From the NCBI GenBank assembly GCA_001604045.1, contig LVAN01000001.1, positions 1 through 64,000 on the forward strand: 64,000 bases of DNA, given 5' to 3'. Made by a program: the position numbers and the translations under genes. Shown here piece by piece: positions 61,318 to 64,000 of the stretch. The notes under the pieces are model-generated. The model saw only the letters and a program-made list of their open reading frames with translations. It had not been told where the DNA came from and did not search any database. The DNA comes from Clostridiales bacterium Firm_08. GTDB taxonomy: Bacteria; Bacillota; Clostridia; Oscillospirales; QAKW01. How positions within the stretch are numbered: position 1 is the first letter of the stretch; the number at the start of each line of letters is the position of its first letter.

Positions 61318-62355
61318 ATGTGGAACGCGCTGTGCGGCCTGATCGGGCAGCTGATGCGGTGGCTGTACGCCTTTATCCCCAACTACGGCGTTGCCATCAT
61401 CCTGTTCACCATCGTTCTCAAGATCGTCCTGTTCCCGCTCGCGATGCGGCAGCAGAAGGGATCTATGGCGATGGTGCGGCTCAAGCCCTATCAGGACGAA
61501 CTTATGAAAAAGTACGGCTCCAACAAGCAGAAGTACAATGAGGAGCTGCAGAAACTCTATCAGCGGGAGGGCTACAACCCGATGTCGAGCTGTCTGCCGA
61601 CGCTGATCCAGATGCCGCTGATCTTTATGATGTATACCATCGTGCGCCGTCCGCTGACCTTTATGGCGAACTGGTCCCTGACCGAGATCTGGCAGACGGC
61701 GGTGCGGGAGTTCGGCATCACGACGACGGATAAAGGCGCGACGATCCTTGACGGCTTTGCCAAAGGCGTCAATATCACGGCGGAGAACTTCAACCGCTAT
61801 GAGTCGCAGATCCTGTCCCGGCTGAAAAACCCGCCCATCAACACCAGGTTTTTGGGGCTGGATCTCTCGCTCGTGCCGAAAGAGGTTTGGAAAACGGCGG
61901 CGTTTATGATCCTGATCATCCCGATCCTGTCCGGCGTCACGTCTTTTCTGATGAGCTGGCTGAGCCAAAAGAAAAACCCGGCGCAGCAGGCGGCGGGAGA
62001 CGCGGGCGGCAGTATGAAGATGATGCTGTATATCATGCCGCTGTTCTCGCTGTATATCGCGTTCATCGTGCCGGCGGGGCTGGGCCTGTACTGGCTGACC
62101 AGCAACGCGCTGGGCATCGCGCAGCTGTTCCTGCTCAATAAGATCTACGATCCGAAAAAAGAGGAAGCGGCGGCGTACGCTAAGATCGAGGCGCAAAAGC
62201 GGCTGGAAAAGGAAAAGAAAAGCGAATCCGCCCGCAAAAAACAAATGGCGATCCAGGGTAAGAAAAAGAAAAAGAAAAATCCCGCGCAGAAACCTGCCGT
62301 GAAGCAGGCGCAGGACAAACCGGAGCAAACTCCCGAGGAGACAAGCGATGATTAA
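61318..62355 (+). CDS. yidC: Membrane protein insertase YidC/SpoIIIJ
   Basis: 345 residues. It inserts membrane proteins and in spore formers may act in sporulation (SpoIIIJ). Hydrophobic segments occur near residues 20-40, 90-115, 195-215 and 235-285. The Arg of the hydrophilic groove is in FPLAMRQQKGSM. There is no lipobox and no clear cleavable signal peptide at the start. The C-terminal tail is very Lys-rich and should bind ribosomes. It lies 7 bp after yidD and overlaps jag by 8 bp. Confidence 0.95.
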   Translation: MWNALCGLIGQLMRWLYAFIPNYGVAIILFTIVLKIVLFPLAMRQQKGSMAMVRLKPYQDELMKKYGSNKQKYNEELQKLYQREGYNPMSSCLPTLIQMPLIFMMYTIVRRPLTFMANWSLTEIWQTAVREFGITTTDKGATILDGFAKGVNITAENFNRYESQILSRLKNPPINTRFLGLDLSLVPKEVWKTAAFMILIIPILSGVTSFLMSWLSQKKNPAQQAAGDAGGSMKMMLYIMPLFSLYIAFIVPAGLGLYWLTSNALGIAQLFLLNKIYDPKKEEAAAYAKIEAQKRLEKEKKSESARKKQMAIQGKKKKKKNPAQKPAVKQAQDKPEQTPEETSDD

Positions 62356-63253
62356 AGAACTGTTTTTTGAAGGAAAGACCATTGACGACGCCGTGGTAAA
62401 AGCCGCGGCGCAGCTTGGACAAGACAAAGATTTTCTTGAATATGAGGTCGTGACGATGCCGGTCAAGGGACTGTTCGGTCTCGGCGCCGTCAACGCCAAG
62501 ATCAAGATCGAAAAAGAGGTCCCCGACGAGCCGGAAGCGGCGACCGCCGAAGCGGAGCAGGCGCCCGCGGAAGACGCCTTTGTGGAAAAGATCGCCAAGC
62601 GCGATCATCCCGAAAGTGTGCCGCCCCGCGCCGAGAGACCCGAGAGATCCGAGAGACCCGAGCGGCGGGAGCGTTCCTCCCGCGGCCGCAGAGATCGCCG
62701 CGGAGACCGCGCGCCCAAGGCGCCGCTGGTACTGCCCGATCCCGCGCCGGAGATCGAGGATGAGGTCAGCGCGGCGCTGATCGAGTTCCTCAAGGGCACG
62801 ACGGACGCGATGGGACTTTCCGACGCCGAGATCCGCGTCGGCAGCCGGGAGGCGGACAGTTATGAGGCGACGGTCAGCGGCAGCAAAATGGGCGTGCTGA
62901 TCGGCAGGCGCGGCGAGTCGCTGGACGCGGTGCAGTATCTCGCGGGACTGTTCGTCAACCGTAAGCTTGACAAAAAGGTCAAGGTCACGGTGGATACCGA
63001 AAATTACCGCGCCAAACGCGTGGCGGCGCTGGAGGATCTCGCGGAAAAGACGGCGGACAAGGCCGCAAGATACCGCAAGAATATCACCCTTGAACCGATG
63101 AGCCCCTATGAGCGCCGCGTCATCCACGCCAAACTCACGGGACGCGCCAACATCACGACGTTCAGCGTCGGCAGCGAACCCCGCCGCAAGGTGGTCGTCA
63201 GCTACACCGAGGAGGCCGTCGAGGCCGCCCCCGCCGAGCCGACGGAGGAATAA
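62348..63253 (+). CDS. jag: RNA-binding protein Jag/KhpB
   Basis: A 301-residue cytosolic RNA-binding protein. The N-terminal Jag_N domain (KELFFEGKTIDDAVVKAA, with MPVKGLFGLG) is followed by an Arg/Glu/Ser-rich low-complexity linker (about 85-130), a KH domain with GXXG in VLIGRRGESLDA, and a C-terminal R3H domain (NITLEPMSPYERRVIH). KhpB acts in small-RNA and cell-division control in Firmicutes. The linker is longer and more repetitive (RSERPERRERSS) than usual. It is coupled to yidC by an 8-bp overlap. Confidence 0.95.
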   Translation: MIKELFFEGKTIDDAVVKAAAQLGQDKDFLEYEVVTMPVKGLFGLGAVNAKIKIEKEVPDEPEAATAEAEQAPAEDAFVEKIAKRDHPESVPPRAERPERSERPERRERSSRGRRDRRGDRAPKAPLVLPDPAPEIEDEVSAALIEFLKGTTDAMGLSDAEIRVGSREADSYEATVSGSKMGVLIGRRGESLDAVQYLAGLFVNRKLDKKVKVTVDTENYRAKRVAALEDLAEKTADKAARYRKNITLEPMSPYERRVIHAKLTGRANITTFSVGSEPRRKVVVSYTEEAVEAAPAEPTEE

Positions 63254-63276
63254 ACCGTCTTAAAACCGCATCAAAA

Positions 63277-63312
63277 CCCGCCCGCCGGAGACCCCGGCGG
63301 GCGGGTTTTTTT
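63277..63312 (+). terminator. Terminator of the rpmH-jag operon
   Basis: A perfect 12-bp GC stem (63277-63288 with 63294-63305) followed by TTTTTTT. Confidence 0.92.
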
Positions 63313-63385
63313 GACGAAAAAGTGACAAACCGGTTAGTGAGAGGGTGATATTATTATAATAAGATGATTTTTGAGGAGGATGCGT

Positions 63386-63724
63386 ATGTACCGGTATTGT
63401 GAAGCCTGCCATGTGGCGTGGGACACGGAGGACTGCCCGATGTGCGGAAGGCAGAGGCTCCGGGAGATCCGGCCGGAGGATCCGTGCTATCTGACGGAGA
63501 AAGAGTGGATCTGGGGAGAGATGCTGGAGGACGTCCTGAAACAGAACGATATCCCGTTTATGCGGAAAAACGTCTTGGGCGCGGCGGTGGCGATCAAGAC
63601 AGGGCTGATGCGGGAGAGAGTGCGGATCTACGTGCCGTTCCGTGAAATGGCGCGCGCGTCCCGGATCGTGAAAGAACTGTTCAACGCGCCGCCGGAGGAA
63701 AAAAACGAAAGCGGCGGCGAATAA
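63386..63724 (+). CDS. Zinc-ribbon / DUF2007-like small protein
   Basis: A 112-residue predicted cytosolic protein. The N terminus holds a probable zinc ribbon (CEACHVAWDTEDCPMCG). The rest resembles the DUF2007 'putative signal transducing' fold (EWIWGEMLEDVLKQNDIPF, GLMRERVRIYVPFREMARA). The function is unknown. The ATG at 63386 is preferred because GAGGAGG lies 6 nt upstream, while the in-frame ATG at 63380 touches it. A TATAAT at 63355-63360 may be the -10 of its promoter; no good -35 was found. A hairpin at 63751-63777 follows. Confidence 0.7.
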   Translation: MYRYCEACHVAWDTEDCPMCGRQRLREIRPEDPCYLTEKEWIWGEMLEDVLKQNDIPFMRKNVLGAAVAIKTGLMRERVRIYVPFREMARASRIVKELFNAPPEEKNESGGE

Positions 63725-63750
63725 AAAGGCGGCGTCTCATCTGTCAAAAA

Positions 63751-63781
63751 ACGCCGGGCCCTTATCGGGGCTCGGCGTTTT
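63751..63781. terminator. Bidirectional terminator between convergent genes
   Basis: A stem of about 10 bp with one mismatch (CGCCGGGCCC / GGGGCTCGGCG) with A6/T-rich flanks on both strands. It serves the plus-strand zinc-ribbon gene and the minus-strand small gene, whose stop codon lies inside it. Confidence 0.75.
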
Positions 63782-63968
63782 CTTTTCGTTTTTGCGCAAG
63801 TCCTTGCGCGATCGCGGGAAATTTGTTTTCGCTTTCGGCGGTCGGCTGGATCTCATAGGTGCCGTATTTGTTGATGATGTCGAACACGTCTTCCGGCTGA
63901 CCCGCCACCGCCGCCGTCGACGGCGTTCGGTCGATCGGCGGTTCGCGCCGATCTTTTTTGTGTTCCAT
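63762..63968 (-). CDS. Conserved-looking small protein, function unknown
   Basis: 68 residues. A charged N terminus (MEHKKDRREPPIDRT) is followed by a compact segment EDVFDIINKYGTYEIQPT and a polar end. There is no signal peptide, membrane segment or known motif. A clear GGGAGGT Shine-Dalgarno lies 7 nt before the ATG and a terminator overlaps the stop codon, which argue that it is real. I do not recognise it. Its upstream neighbour lies outside the window. Confidence 0.6.
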   Translation of the reverse strand: MEHKKDRREPPIDRTPSTAAVAGQPEDVFDIINKYGTYEIQPTAESENKFPAIAQGLAQKRKENAEPR

Positions 63969-64000
63969 TGTTTCTACCTCCCGCTGTTAGTTTGCGCGGT

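Overview
The window looks like a chromosomal replication-origin region of a GC-rich, anaerobic Gram-positive bacterium of the class Clostridia. An Oscillospirales-like gut lineage is my best guess. The evidence is the block dnaN-recF-remB-gyrB-gyrA on one side of dnaA and rpmH-rnpA-yidD-yidC-jag on the other, a pyruvate:ferredoxin oxidoreductase, an extracellular-matrix regulator (RemB), a SleL-type spore-cortex glucosaminidase, two very large proteins with S-layer-homology (SLH) domains, and consensus sigma-A promoters with 17-bp spacers. Most genes left of about 58.8 kb run on the minus strand and nearly all genes right of it run on the plus strand. That is the polarity expected if two forks leave an origin around dnaA.

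Layout from left to right. 0-2.1 kb: a metY-phosphatase pair. 2.2-2.4 kb: a small palindrome-ended repeat. 2.4-10.3 kb: a 2603-residue secreted GLUG-repeat/LRR/CxxC-repeat/SLH surface protein. 10.4-29.6 kb: one minus-strand surface-polysaccharide operon of 18 genes. It begins at a consensus extended -10 promoter (29612-29640) and ends at a hairpin terminator (10427-10462). It encodes the initiating phosphoglycosyltransferase, five GT4 glycosyltransferases, a Wzx flippase, a Wzy-type polymerase, all three enzymes for UDP-N-acetyl-L-fucosamine (CapE, CapF, CapG), two membrane acyltransferases, an NTP_transf_5 protein, and a four-gene cassette (aldolase, HAD phosphatase, cytidylyltransferase, LicD). 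The cassette may build and attach an unusual CDP-activated phospho-substituent. 29.7-30.1 kb: a hairpin-rich mobile-element-like stretch with imperfect terminal inverted repeats. 30.1-35.3 kb: rlmH, walJ, sleL-like, araB-like and a sugar isomerase. 35.4-40.7 kb: nifJ and comM, transcribed divergently. 40.7-41.1 kb: palindromic and tandem repeats. 41.1-43.7 kb: an AlgX-like/MBOAT polysaccharide O-acetylation pair. 44.0-47.8 kb: a second SLH protein built from four copies of a roughly 215-residue module I do not recognise. 48-50.2 kb: an FAD oxidoreductase and a GNAT-like acyltransferase. 50.3-58.8 kb: gyrA, gyrB, remB, recF, dnaN, oriC elements and dnaA. 59-63.3 kb: glyQS, rpmH, rnpA, yidD, yidC and jag. 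63.4-64 kb: two small uncharacterised genes.

How the parts fit together: much of the window outside the replication/translation core concerns the cell envelope. The polysaccharide operon makes an L-FucNAc-containing polymer with predicted acyl and phospho decorations, the AlgI/AlgX-like pair may acetylate an exported polymer, and the SLH proteins would anchor to a secondary wall polymer. The most interesting leads are the LicD-centred cassette, the two repeat-built SLH proteins, the families of palindrome-ended dispersed repeats, and the local departures from the usual origin arrangement: glyQS between dnaA and rpmH, no S4-domain gene between dnaN and recF, and Lys replacing Arg in the DnaA signature. 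No tRNA, rRNA, CRISPR array or transposase gene was seen.
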